Positions 1-9,324 of a DNA stretch of 64,000 bases are shown here, piece by piece. How positions within the stretch are numbered: position 1 is the first letter of the stretch; each line of letters begins with the position of its first letter. Under the pieces are notes generated by a model. It was given only the letters and a program-made list of their open reading frames with translations, made no database searches and was not told the origin of the DNA. The translations under genes and the position numbers were made by a program. Source of the DNA: Allomuricauda sp. (GTDB taxonomy: Bacteria > Bacteroidota > Bacteroidia > Flavobacteriales > Flavobacteriaceae); NCBI RefSeq assembly GCF_002699205.1, contig NZ_PABT01000035.1, positions 186,001 to 250,000 on the forward strand, read 5' to 3'.

Positions 1-1061
1 ACAGCATAATTTGGATCTGTTTGCAATTCGGTAATACCACGGTCTGTCCAGAGTACACTTGTCTCCAATCGGACATTTTCGCCCCTATCGAGCATAAATT
101 TGATAAACTTCATACTGGGTTCGAAAAAACCCCATCCATCCGATGCATTTTCTCTTGACGGGGTCCAGCCTTGTGGACCAAATGGAGCATATAAATGATA
201 AAATGTATCACCCGTACTTGAGCCATAATCAGAAAACTGTAGTTCCAAGATACTCTCATCGCTCAACTCTCCCGGTTTTTTGAACAGGTTATAGAAATCT
301 GGATACAATGAAAATTTATTGGAGTTGATTATTGCGGCACAGGCATCTGCCATACCTTGATAGTCTTCCAATTCCATATATGCCATAGCCTTGAGCGCAT
401 ATGCCGTATATCTTGTTATCCCTCCTGGAATATCCGTTCTTTCGTTTGGTCTCATATCGGGCAACAAGGGAATGGCCTCGTCCATTTGGTCTGCGATAAA
501 TTGCATTATCTCTTGCTTGCTCGCTGGTCCATTGGCTATTTCGGAGTCCGGTTGGGTGGATTCAATAATAAAAACATCGCTCCACACCCTTGCCAAGTTA
601 AAGTGCAGCCATGCTCTCATTACCTTTATCTCAGCAATGTACTGATCTGCCTTGGCCTTTTCACTTTCATCGGCAAAATCCTTGAAGTTTTCGATTAGGT
701 CTATCTCTGTGTTCAGTTGAACGATGTCACCATAATGGATGTTCCACAAAGAATTATACATCCAATAGCCCTGGTCATACACAAAATTATCCGTATCAGC
801 GAACGGTTGCTGATCTCCAAGACCTCCTGCATTCACATCATCCCCCCGGACTGATAGCAACAGGGGTTCTTCCCATCCTCTTGTGGCAAGGATATAATAG
901 GATCCAATCAATGCCTGAACCATATCTTCGGTCGCTGAATAATCCAGGTCATCTGCGTTGAGCTGCCCTTCTATGTCTTCAAATTTGTCGGAACAGGATT
1001 GGAAAACGAGTATTGCGCCCAAAACAAATATGATGCTATATAATAGGTTATTATTTTTCAT
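1..1061 (-). CDS. SusD/RagB-family outer-membrane lipoprotein (3' end outside window)
   Basis: Cell-surface substrate-binding lipoprotein that partners the SusC-type porin encoded just upstream (start 13 bp after the SusC stop). The ATG at 1061 gives a signal peptide ending in a lipobox, FQSC, with the lipid-carrying Cys at residue 23. About 353 residues are visible. The alpha-helical TPR-like body is recognisable: an ILATRGWEEP segment after the N-terminal helix, a YIAEIKVMRAWLHFNLARVW helix typical of the family, and ITRYTAYALKAMAYMELEDY later. Family members are usually 450-600 residues, so the C-terminal third lies beyond position 1. The substrate cannot be told from the sequence; no glycoside hydrolase or protease is visible next to the pair inside the window. 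Confidence 0.9.
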   Translation of the reverse strand, partial: MKNNNLLYSIIFVLGAILVFQSCSDKFEDIEGQLNADDLDYSATEDMVQALIGSYYILATRGWEEPLLLSVRGDDVNAGGLGDQQPFADTDNFVYDQGYWMYNSLWNIHYGDIVQLNTEIDLIENFKDFADESEKAKADQYIAEIKVMRAWLHFNLARVWSDVFIIESTQPDSEIANGPASKQEIMQFIADQMDEAIPLLPDMRPNERTDIPGGITRYTAYALKAMAYMELEDYQGMADACAAIINSNKFSLYPDFYNLFKKPGELSDESILELQFSDYGSSTGDTFYHLYAPFGPQGWTPSRENASDGWGFFEPSMKFIKFMLDRGENVRLETSVLWTDRGITELQTDPNYA

Positions 1062-1074
1062 CTTAATTTTCTTT

Positions 1075-4000
1075 TTATAGTTTAACATTAACTCCTATGG
1101 TATAGATTGCCGGAACAGGATATGTTTGACGATCTACTCCATCGGAAACCTCTGGGTTGAATCCATTGTAACTAAAAATGGTCAAAGGTCTTTCCGCGGT
1201 CAATGTGAATTTAATATCGGGCATATTGCCTTTAAGTTTTTCACCTCTTAGGGTGTAAGCCAGCTGTATGTTCTGGATCCTAAAGAAATCTCCATCTTCT
1301 ACCCAAAAATTGCTCAGTTTTTGGTTCCAGCTATCTCGAAGTCCTGCTGATGAGGGGTAACTGTTGCTTGTTCCCTCACCGTGCCAGCGGTTCTTGGCCA
1401 GATCGGCATCCATATTGGTATCATTGGTAAAGATGATCTCTCCTCGTTTTCTGTTCAAAATTTTATTTCCGGTCTGTCCATAAAAGTTCATGGAGAAACC
1501 AAAATCCTTGTAATTGAGCCCAATATTGCCGCCATAGGTGATTTTTGGAAGAAACGATCCCAGTACTGTTCTGTCCTCGTCGGTAATGGCATCATCACCA
1601 TTCCTATCGTTAAATATCAAATAACCTGGCTGAATGTCCTGTCCGTCCGCAATTGCATTTTGTGCAACGGGATCGGCATCGATTTGTGCCTGATTCTGAT
1701 ATACACCTGTGGTCTCATACCCATAGAAAGCATACAGTGGTTCCCCGACCATGGTTCTTTGCCTAAACTCTGCTGAACCGGAATCGATATACCCACTTTC
1801 GTCCTCAATTTCAATGGCCTCATTTTTCACAGTGGTAAAGTTGGCTCCGATCGTATAGGTGAAATCAGGTGAGATCTCATCACTCCAGTTCAATGCCACT
1901 TCTACCCCTGAGTTTCGGATAACGCCCGAGTTTCTTGACACGGTCTGGTTGGCAATAGGAATATAGACCGGCATAATGGCATCTTCGGTATCCCTGATAT
2001 AATAATCGGCCTCCAAGGACAATCGGTTGTTCAAGATGTTCATGTTGAAACCAAAATCCAATTCTTCCACCACCTCCCAGGTCAAATCGGTATAGGTACT
2101 TGTTGCAATAATTCCAGTATTTGGGCTATCACCAAGATCTACAGTTTCGTTTGAGATGGTATTGGCCCCTGCACTTGCCGGAACGTTATCGTTACCTAAA
2201 CGCCCCCATGCGGCCCTTAGCTTTAAAAAATCAAAGAAGCCCACGTTCTCCATAAATGGTTCTTGGGAAATTACCCAACCTGCACCCACAGAGGGGAAAT
2301 ATCCCCATTGTTCCTTGGTAAATTTCGAGGACCTATCGGCTCTAAAAGTACCATATAGCAAGTAGCGGCTCTTATAATTATAGGACACCCGGCTAAAATA
2401 GGATTGACCATATATTCTACTATTCTCTTCTCCTACATTATTATTGAAGGACAATGGATCTGCAAAATCCAAATACCATGATGTTTCATAATCAATACCG
2501 GCAATATCGCTACCTGTTGCCTCAAATTTATTGGCGGCCTCGTCCCTAAAGGAGGCACCGGCCATTATGGTTACATTGTGATCTTCGGCATAGGTATCAT
2601 TATAGGTTAAAATATTATCCCATATTTGGTTATAATAGTTGTTCTGCTGCCTGTTTATAGAAGATATGCGCTCATCTCCATAACCCATATTATAAGGAAG
2701 ATTGACATAGCGCTCTTCCAATGCGGAAAAATCTACATTATAGGTGGTTTTGAAGGTCAGTTTATCCTTGATCAAGTCGGTTTCCAGATAAATATTTGCC
2801 AAAAGCTTACGTATTTTAAGTCGATTGTCGTTGTAATCCATGTCGGGAAATGGATTTTGGGTCCCACGATACCCCAAGGCTTGGGCATTGGCATAACGCG
2901 TAGGTGTTGCCTCTGTGTTCAACTCATCGTACACGGGCAAAATGGGTACTGCGAAATAGGCTTTGAACCATGCGGAATTTTCTGGAGAATATTGTGTTGC
3001 ATTACTAAAAACGGTATTTACGCCCATTCGTAGATTATCTGTTACATCTACATCTAGTTTTGAACGGATATTGAAGCGTTCGTATTCATTCTTCATATCC
3101 AACAACCCTTCTTGGGAAAAGTAGTTGGTGCCCAGCGAGTAAGAAACATTATCCGTACCCCCGGTAACGCTTAAACTGTGATTTTGTATGAGCCCATCCC
3201 GGATAATTTCATCGTACCAGTCCGTATTCACATCTGGTACATTAGGATTGATACGACTCCTTCCATACCGCTGCATTGCATTCAGGATAAACTGTACATC
3301 GGCATCTGACCCGGATTCCACCGCCATAGTGACAAACTGCTCAGCATTGGCCATTTTAAGCACATTCTGTGCCCTTTGGACACCTGTATAGCCATTATAC
3401 TCTATGGTAGGCTTTCTGTTTTTCCCACCAGACTTGGTTTCAATAATAATAACCCCGTTGGCGGCCCTCACCCCATAAATCGCCGAAGAAGAAGCATCTT
3501 TGAGGACGTTCATTGATTTAATGTCGTTAGGGTTCAAAAAATCAATGTTACTATAGAACATTCCGTCAACAACATATAATAGGTTTGTTGCATCCGAATA
3601 TGTCCCAAGTCCACGTATTCTAACAGTAGGTGACGCACCTGGGGAACCTGGGGACACTATCTGTACCCCTGCAACTTTACCTTGTAATGATTGGACTGGG
3701 TTGGCAGATGGCGTTTTTTCTATTTGTTCCGCATCTAAAGAGACTATAGAACCTGTCAGGTCAGCCTTTTTTTGGGTACCATACCCCACTATGACCACCT
3801 CATCCAGACTTTGAGTGTCCTCTTGCAAGGTTAAATCAATGACAGTTCGGTTATTAATGGGCACTGTTTGCGTGGCAAATCCAATGTAACTGAACACCAA
3901 GGTCCCATCACTCGGAATGTTCTCCAAACGATAATTACCATCAAAGTCCGTTTGAATTCCTGTAGTAGTGCCCTGCAGCACCACGTTGGCCCCGGGCAAC

Positions 4001-4113
4001 GGTTGGCCTCGATCATCCATTACCGTTCCCGAAATCGTTATATTGTTCTGAGCCAATAGAACGCCCTGAAACAACAAAAACGATATTAGCAATAGTTTGC
4101 TTATAATTTTCAT
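1075..4113 (-). CDS. SusC/RagA-family TonB-dependent outer-membrane transporter
   Basis: 1012-residue TonB-dependent porin that imports a nutrient captured by the SusD partner downstream. A signal peptide ends near residue 21 (VLLAQ). A carboxypeptidase-regulatory-like domain follows at about 25-98 (ISGTVMDDRGQPLPGANV, then DFDGNYRLENIP). The plug starts with the family hallmark LDEVVIVGYGTQKK near 103 and includes VRIRGLGTY, YVVDGM and ASSSAIYGVRAANGVIIIET. A C-terminal beta barrel ends in VNVKL. There is no STN domain, unlike the second SusC in this window, so it probably does not signal to an anti-sigma factor. It lies downstream of, and on the same strand as, the propeller/LuxR regulator at 4347-7103, which probably controls it. 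Confidence 0.95.
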   Translation of the reverse strand: MKIISKLLLISFLLFQGVLLAQNNITISGTVMDDRGQPLPGANVVLQGTTTGIQTDFDGNYRLENIPSDGTLVFSYIGFATQTVPINNRTVIDLTLQEDTQSLDEVVIVGYGTQKKADLTGSIVSLDAEQIEKTPSANPVQSLQGKVAGVQIVSPGSPGASPTVRIRGLGTYSDATNLLYVVDGMFYSNIDFLNPNDIKSMNVLKDASSSAIYGVRAANGVIIIETKSGGKNRKPTIEYNGYTGVQRAQNVLKMANAEQFVTMAVESGSDADVQFILNAMQRYGRSRINPNVPDVNTDWYDEIIRDGLIQNHSLSVTGGTDNVSYSLGTNYFSQEGLLDMKNEYERFNIRSKLDVDVTDNLRMGVNTVFSNATQYSPENSAWFKAYFAVPILPVYDELNTEATPTRYANAQALGYRGTQNPFPDMDYNDNRLKIRKLLANIYLETDLIKDKLTFKTTYNVDFSALEERYVNLPYNMGYGDERISSINRQQNNYYNQIWDNILTYNDTYAEDHNVTIMAGASFRDEAANKFEATGSDIAGIDYETSWYLDFADPLSFNNNVGEENSRIYGQSYFSRVSYNYKSRYLLYGTFRADRSSKFTKEQWGYFPSVGAGWVISQEPFMENVGFFDFLKLRAAWGRLGNDNVPASAGANTISNETVDLGDSPNTGIIATSTYTDLTWEVVEELDFGFNMNILNNRLSLEADYYIRDTEDAIMPVYIPIANQTVSRNSGVIRNSGVEVALNWSDEISPDFTYTIGANFTTVKNEAIEIEDESGYIDSGSAEFRQRTMVGEPLYAFYGYETTGVYQNQAQIDADPVAQNAIADGQDIQPGYLIFNDRNGDDAITDEDRTVLGSFLPKITYGGNIGLNYKDFGFSMNFYGQTGNKILNRKRGEIIFTNDTNMDADLAKNRWHGEGTSNSYPSSAGLRDSWNQKLSNFWVEDGDFFRIQNIQLAYTLRGEKLKGNMPDIKFTLTAERPLTIFSYNGFNPEVSDGVDRQTYPVPAIYTIGVNVKL

Positions 4114-4346
4114 AATTGTGCAAAAATAGAGTTAGATTTTTACTAAATTAATAAAGATGTGTAAGCTGAGAGGATATGCGGCATACATAAAAAATACATC
4201 ATCTTAAAAAGTTCCAAAAACCCTTATTTCATCCCATTTGCAGTAGTATCCATCTAGTTCAATGCAAAAAATATTAACATTGTGATGTAGTAATGATGTA
4301 GTCCACAAACCTACTTGTGAAAACAGATACAATCAGGGATCCCCAC

Positions 4347-7103
4347 TTAAAAGGTAATAAGAAAATTAGAAAGGTTTTCGGAACTTGCCATATCAAGTTT
4401 CTTCCTAAGCCGATATCGATGTATTTCAACACCTCTAATCGTTATCCCCATTAGTGGTGCAATTTCCTTAGTAGTAAGATTCATCTTTAGATAGGCACAT
4501 AGTTTTAGGTCTTTTGGGGTCAAAGAAGGATAGGATTTTAATAAACGTTCAAAGAAATCCTGGTGAAGTTCCTTGAAATTGACCTCAAACCGTTTCCAGT
4601 CCTCGGTATCCTCTATGGAACTGTCAAGTTTTTTGATAAATGAGCGATATCTTTGGGAGTTTGAGAACTTATCCTTGTTCATGACCAACATGTTCTTCAA
4701 CTCCAATATCATCTCATTTTTTCGGGCAATGTTCAGGGTCGTACTCGCCAACTCGTTCTGTTTCAACTTAATCTCTTTGGCCAATTCCTCTTTTTCGAGT
4801 TTTGCCATCCGCTCCTGTTGCTCGTGCCACATCCGTTCTTCCAGTTCCCTACGTTTTCTGTCCAATTTTCTCCTATTGAATCGTCTAACCAAATAAATCG
4901 CAAGAATTGCCATTAAAGCATAGACAAAAAGACTTGCCCACGAGAAATACCACGGTGGCAAAATTGTAAAGCTCAGCGTATTAAAATCAGAAATGCGATT
5001 ATCAATACCTGCAGTGGACACTTTAAGGGTATACTCTCCGAACGGGAGGTTCTGAAAATGGATGAAACCACTTTCTACATATTCAGAGTACATTTTTGGT
5101 CCATCCAATTGGTAAAAATAATGAGGGGATATATACTCTGGTGAAGCCACCCCAACAATTATGGATTGAGAGTTCCGGAATGGTATCTCCACCACATCCC
5201 CCAGTACAGAATGTTTGCCCTCTTGATCCTTTAGCACCACAAAATCAGGTACAGGGAGCTCTTGCAACCTTGATAGATCCTTCATTCCAGAAACGTTTAT
5301 CTTGGCAAAACCATCCGTTAAAGTGACAAAGGATATACTATCATTGAACTTGATCATGTTCTGGGAATCGGGCGCCAATCGTTCTCGTAAAGGCAGATCG
5401 GTTACCACAAGACTATCTCCTTTTAAATCCGTATGGATAATGGCTTTTTGCTCTTCATCATCAACAAACCAGAAATACCGATTGTCATAAAAAAGCAATT
5501 CCCTACCCTGGTAGTATTTAAACTCTTCAAACTTTTCGATTCGGTCCCCAATGGGGTTATAGTTAAACCATGCCCCCTCACTGTTGAGCACTATATGATT
5601 TTTAATGTTATACAGTTTTACATTGTATTTGCTAGGGGCTCCTTGGTGCTCAAATTCTTGAACAATTCCCAAATCGTCATAGGTTTCATCCGAAAAATGA
5701 ACCCTATAGAACCCCTTATATGGATGGGCCACCCATAAAATATCAGGAGTTTCAAAACACAATTGTTTCACCGGCGCATCAAAACCTTTGATCTTCTTAA
5801 CGTTCCACTTGCCATTATCCAATTTTTGGAATTTTACCAGCCCATTGTACGTTCCTTGGACATAGGTGGAATTTTGATCGGGCACCTTAATTATTTGATA
5901 GCCCCCAGCAATCTCACTAAGGAGCTGGAAACTGTTTTCCGTTACTGTATAAGTCCCCGTATTATGACCACAGAGCAATTCACCTTCTACTACTTCCAAG
6001 TCCCAGACATGCCCTTGGGAGCCTTTTACAAACCGGAGTTTGTCCCCTTCAAAATAATAGACACCTGTATTGCTCCCTAAAAATAGTTTCCCGTTGTACC
6101 ATGCGATATCGTACACCATACCCAAGGCACCAGTGTAATCGGTATAATAGGATATGGGATTGTTTAACTGTACACGGGCAATACCGTTGTCCAGGCCCAA
6201 CCATAGCCGATTTTTGAACAACAATGAGGAAAGTACCGTATTGTTTTGAAGACCGGACTCCCTGTTTAATACCCTATACCTTTTTAAAACCGAATCATAT
6301 AGGTACATCCCATTCTTGATGGTGCCGAATCCCAAAAATCCATCACCCAGAAGGGTAATCTTGTTTAGTTGGTGCTGTTTTAGTTCCTCATTGATGGGGG
6401 CCGACCATGGGGACAATGTTTTTCCATCGTACAAAAAGCAACCATGTAACTTGGTACCTATCAAAAGTTTATCCTGGAAAACGACCATATCATTAATCGT
6501 TTTACCTGACAATAGGCCTTGGTTGGGCAAGGGTACCATCTCATCCCCTTTAACCTCAAACAGTCCAACCGATTCCCCTGCAACAATGAATTTATCATTA
6601 AACTCAATAAAATCCGAAATCACGAAAGTGGGATCTACAACAGTTATTTTGTCATTGTCATAAGCATAAATAGCAGAAAAGGAACGGAACATTATTTTTT
6701 CATCCTTTGATGGAAAAATCTCCCAAAACTCCTCACTGGTAAAAGTGTGATCGCGAATCAGGTGGGTTAAAGAGGTATATTCAAGTTCTTGAAATTCATT
6801 CTTCTTCCAATACCCAAATTCCTCATAAGACCCGGTATAGACCCTGTTTCCAACGCTCTCCACAGAGCGTATTATAGTATTGTTGGGCAATTTGTTCAAA
6901 ATCCACTCCTCACCATTGTAATACAGCAAGCCTTTGTTATTGGCCACAAATAACTCCCCATTGTCATTTACGGAGATGTCCCAGTTTTTACTGCCTGCCT
7001 TATAATCCAATAATTGAAAGTTTTGAATAGGGGGCAACAATTGTTGTCCGGAAACCGAAAAACATATAATAAAAAAAAGAAGGGTCAAGATCCTATTCAA
7101 CAT
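4347..7103 (-). CDS. Membrane-bound beta-propeller sensor with cytoplasmic LuxR-type HTH
   Basis: One-component transcription regulator that probably senses a periplasmic ligand and acts on the downstream SusC/SusD pair. I place the start at the ATG at 7103 (MLNRILTLLFF, a clean signal peptide); an in-frame ATG 57 bp upstream would spoil it. The protein has 918 residues. A long propeller-like periplasmic part contains many short repeats such as LLYYNGEEW and GVYYFEGDK. A Y_Y_Y-like segment follows (FQNLPFGEYTLKVS), then one membrane helix at about 721-739, a charged coiled coil to about 800, and a LuxR-type HTH at 861-918 (LTPKDLKLCA, TTKEIAPLMGI, GVEIHRYRLRKKL). No histidine-kinase or receiver domain is present, so the signal must pass directly through the membrane helix. 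Confidence 0.88.
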   Translation of the reverse strand: MLNRILTLLFFIICFSVSGQQLLPPIQNFQLLDYKAGSKNWDISVNDNGELFVANNKGLLYYNGEEWILNKLPNNTIIRSVESVGNRVYTGSYEEFGYWKKNEFQELEYTSLTHLIRDHTFTSEEFWEIFPSKDEKIMFRSFSAIYAYDNDKITVVDPTFVISDFIEFNDKFIVAGESVGLFEVKGDEMVPLPNQGLLSGKTINDMVVFQDKLLIGTKLHGCFLYDGKTLSPWSAPINEELKQHQLNKITLLGDGFLGFGTIKNGMYLYDSVLKRYRVLNRESGLQNNTVLSSLLFKNRLWLGLDNGIARVQLNNPISYYTDYTGALGMVYDIAWYNGKLFLGSNTGVYYFEGDKLRFVKGSQGHVWDLEVVEGELLCGHNTGTYTVTENSFQLLSEIAGGYQIIKVPDQNSTYVQGTYNGLVKFQKLDNGKWNVKKIKGFDAPVKQLCFETPDILWVAHPYKGFYRVHFSDETYDDLGIVQEFEHQGAPSKYNVKLYNIKNHIVLNSEGAWFNYNPIGDRIEKFEEFKYYQGRELLFYDNRYFWFVDDEEQKAIIHTDLKGDSLVVTDLPLRERLAPDSQNMIKFNDSISFVTLTDGFAKINVSGMKDLSRLQELPVPDFVVLKDQEGKHSVLGDVVEIPFRNSQSIIVGVASPEYISPHYFYQLDGPKMYSEYVESGFIHFQNLPFGEYTLKVSTAGIDNRISDFNTLSFTILPPWYFSWASLFVYALMAILAIYLVRRFNRRKLDRKRRELEERMWHEQQERMAKLEKEELAKEIKLKQNELASTTLNIARKNEMILELKNMLVMNKDKFSNSQRYRSFIKKLDSSIEDTEDWKRFEVNFKELHQDFFERLLKSYPSLTPKDLKLCAYLKMNLTTKEIAPLMGITIRGVEIHRYRLRKKLDMASSENLSNFLITF

Positions 7104-7423
7104 GCCGTACTGATTGTTCGATAAAGGTCTTCTGAAACTTTGAATATACAAAACCACCATAAATTATTTTCAAACAGAGTTTATGGATTTTCCCAAGATA
7201 AGTTGGCAACAGCAAAAACTGCCATAGCCCACCGCTTGTTCCCAAATAAAGTTCGAGCGGGGAAATCCCAAACACACAACCGGTTCATATCAACTACGTA
7301 AACCTTTAAGATGGTTCAAACGAGCTGTTTTTTTTAGTAGCTCTTGTCAACCAATCCATGCACATGGATATTAAAACATTACACCTCCAGACGTTAAAAA
7401 GTCATGGGATGTCAACAAAATTT

Positions 7424-7445
7424 AACATTAAAAGTATGGTACATT
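7424..7445 (+). promoter_or_regulatory. Shared bipartite motif AACATT-N9-GTACATT upstream of glutaminase
   Basis: AACATT (7424-7429), nine bases, then GTACATT (7439-7445), preceded by an A/T run. The same motif with the same spacing recurs at 9253-9274 (before the M14 peptidase) and 11952-11973 (before fecR). It lies 95 bp before the glutaminase start. I infer an ECF-sigma-dependent promoter or an operator. The spacing between the two halves is shorter than in classical ECF promoters, so the exact role is open. The remainder of the 7104-7533 gap shows no gene. Confidence 0.6.
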
Positions 7446-7533
7446 AAACAAAATATTTCTCTTAGTTTTACATCAAAAACGGATTCAATGGGTACTTAGG
7501 TGTACCGTTTCTACGCAATTAACGTCTAAACTC

Positions 7534-8460
7534 ATGTCCAAAGAACAGATTGATTTTGAAAGTATTTTAAACTACATCCATAATGAGGTGACAAAAGAGG
7601 TTCAGCGTGGACAAGTAGCTTCTTATATTCCCGAGTTGGCCAAGGTAGATCCGGAACACTTCGGAATTCATTTAAGACCGATCGATCACTCCCCCATAGG
7701 CATAGGTGATTTCAGCACACCTTTTTCCATTCAAAGTATTTGCAAGGTGCTCAGTTTGGCCCATGCATTGAAATTATTGGACACCGACATTTGGAAAAGG
7801 GTCGGTGTTGAACCTACCCATGAACCTTTTAATCATTTATCCTTGACGGAAAAAGGAAATGGAATACCTAACAATCCCTTTATCAATGCCGGTGCCATAG
7901 TTGTCTGTGACATGTTATATTCCCAACTGGAAAACCCTGAAAAAGATTTTTTGGATTTTGTCAGGAACCTGAGCGATGACAGTTCCATCAATTACGACAA
8001 AAAAGTATATGCATCCGAGAAAGCAAATGGCTATAGGAACCATGCAACCGCAAGCTTGTTGAAATCGCTCAACAATCTACATAACGATGTAGAACAGGTT
8101 TTGAACTTCTACTACCTTCAATGCTCACTATGTATGAGTTGTGAACAATTATCCAAAACATTTTACTGTTTCATGAACGGCGGAAAGAACATTGTTGGCC
8201 AAGAGTTTTTGACTCCTTCCCAAACCAAACGGATAAACGCCATTATGCTGACCTGTGGTTTTTACAATGATGTGGGCGGCTTTGCTTTCAATGTAGGGCT
8301 ACCAGCAAAAAGTGGTGTGGGAGGAGGTATTGTGGCAGTTTACCCTGGAAAATACTGTATTTCTACTTGGTCTCCTGGTTTAAACCAAAAGGGCAACTCT
8401 CTTTTGGGTATAAAAGCACTGGAAATGTTCACCACCGAAACAAAGCTTTCCATTTTTTAA
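7534..8460 (+). CDS. glsA: Glutaminase A (glutamine to glutamate plus ammonia)
   Basis: 308-residue serine-dependent beta-lactamase-fold glutaminase, the family's usual length. It hydrolyses L-glutamine to glutamate and ammonia in the cytoplasm; no signal peptide is present. The catalytic SxxK motif is in FSIQSICKV (Ser68, Lys71). Other family signatures are YIPELAKVDPEHFGI near the N-terminus, GNGIPNNPFINAGAI around 110, and the glycine-rich PAKSGVGGGIVAVYP near the C-terminus. The upstream motif is shared with the M14 peptidase and fecR, which suggests co-regulation with protein/peptide breakdown and fits its position beside that locus. Confidence 0.95.
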   Translation: MSKEQIDFESILNYIHNEVTKEVQRGQVASYIPELAKVDPEHFGIHLRPIDHSPIGIGDFSTPFSIQSICKVLSLAHALKLLDTDIWKRVGVEPTHEPFNHLSLTEKGNGIPNNPFINAGAIVVCDMLYSQLENPEKDFLDFVRNLSDDSSINYDKKVYASEKANGYRNHATASLLKSLNNLHNDVEQVLNFYYLQCSLCMSCEQLSKTFYCFMNGGKNIVGQEFLTPSQTKRINAIMLTCGFYNDVGGFAFNVGLPAKSGVGGGIVAVYPGKYCISTWSPGLNQKGNSLLGIKALEMFTTETKLSIF

Positions 8461-8615
8461 GACCTATCCAAAGCAACATTTCCAAATTTCACAATGGTAA
8501 TTTTACATTTTGTTCAAAAACAGTACCGCTTATTATGCTTATTCTTTAAAAACCGTTAAGTTCGTTGTGCTAAATCAAGAAACACCTTTCCGGATGTTTG
8601 TGAAGAAAAGACGGC

Positions 8616-9197
8616 ATGGCAAAATCAACCCCCAGAGAATCACGCCCTCCTAAAAACTTCGAAGAAGAAACCTTATGGGAACGCTTTCTGGATGGGGACA
8701 TGAATGCTTTTCGTTCACTATACAGCACCCATTATAAAATGCTTTATAATTTTGGAAAGAAATACCTTTCCCCTACCGAAGTGGAGGATTGTATCCATGA
8801 TACGTTCTTAAACATACTCCACTATAAAAATAGTATTGGGCAAGTCACAAAAGTTAAAACCTATCTGTTTAAAAGTTTCAGGAATCAGTTGTTAAAGACT
8901 AAAAAAAGCAGACAGGTAGAATTCCATCTCACCAATGAAATAATTGTCAGTAATGACGACCCCGTAGAGAACGAAGCTCTATTAAAAGAGGTCAAAAAAC
9001 TGATAGAACAACTAAGTCCAAGAGAAAAGGAAATTGTATACCTAAAGTATTTCCAGAATTTCAACAATCATGAAATATCCGACCTCTTGAACATCAAATA
9101 TCAAACTGTACGAAACATCTTGGCAGGTGCCATCAAAAAACTCAGAACGTTGGGGGAAGACTATATCCACTTGTTGTTCTTGCTCATAAAAGAGTAA
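8616..9197 (+). CDS. ECF-type RNA polymerase sigma-70 factor
   Basis: 193-residue extracytoplasmic-function sigma factor. Region 2 spans roughly 25-90 (FRSLYSTHYKMLYNFGKKYL, then VEDCIHDTFLNIL). Region 4 spans about 130-180 (LSPREKEIVYLKYFQNFNNH, EISDLLNIKYQTVRNILAGA). It is separated from its likely anti-sigma partner, the FecR at 12011, by the M14 peptidase gene. In characterised Fec-type systems a SusC/FecA with an STN domain signals to FecR, which releases the sigma factor; all three parts are present here. The gene's own upstream region lacks the AACATT-N9-GTACA motif, so it is probably expressed separately. Confidence 0.92.
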   Translation: MAKSTPRESRPPKNFEEETLWERFLDGDMNAFRSLYSTHYKMLYNFGKKYLSPTEVEDCIHDTFLNILHYKNSIGQVTKVKTYLFKSFRNQLLKTKKSRQVEFHLTNEIIVSNDDPVENEALLKEVKKLIEQLSPREKEIVYLKYFQNFNNHEISDLLNIKYQTVRNILAGAIKKLRTLGEDYIHLLFLLIKE

Positions 9198-9252
9198 TAC
9201 CTTATGTCTTCCGTGTATTTTCTTGAATATTGCTGACCAAATCCAAAATTTT

Positions 9253-9274
9253 AACATTTATATACTGGTACATT
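9253..9274 (+). promoter_or_regulatory. Shared bipartite motif AACATT-N9-GTACATT upstream of M14 peptidase
   Basis: AACATT at 9253-9258, nine bases, GTACATT at 9268-9274, preceded by AAATTTT. The last base of the motif lies 50 bp before the M14 start. Same sequence and spacing as the sites at 7424 and 11952. Confidence 0.6.
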
Positions 9275-9324
9275 CCGAAAAATTCATCTCATAAAAGTGA
9301 TTATACTAACTATCTCACCTTTAT

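Noticed and set aside
1084..1104. AACATT followed by GGTATAG in the end of the first SusC
   Set aside because: Lies within coding sequence and the second half does not match.
4121..4128. TATTTTTG box 7 bp before the first SusC start (minus strand)
   Set aside because: It would put the transcription start almost on the ATG and has no -33 partner; left out as a promoter call.
4268..4290. AACATT followed by GTAATG after eight bases
   Set aside because: Wrong spacing and second half, and it faces the 3' end of a convergent gene.
8504..8540. TTTTACATT with a later GTACC before the ECF sigma gene, similar to the shared motif
   Set aside because: Spacing is 13 rather than 9 bases and the first base of AACATT is wrong, so it does not fit the three consistent sites.
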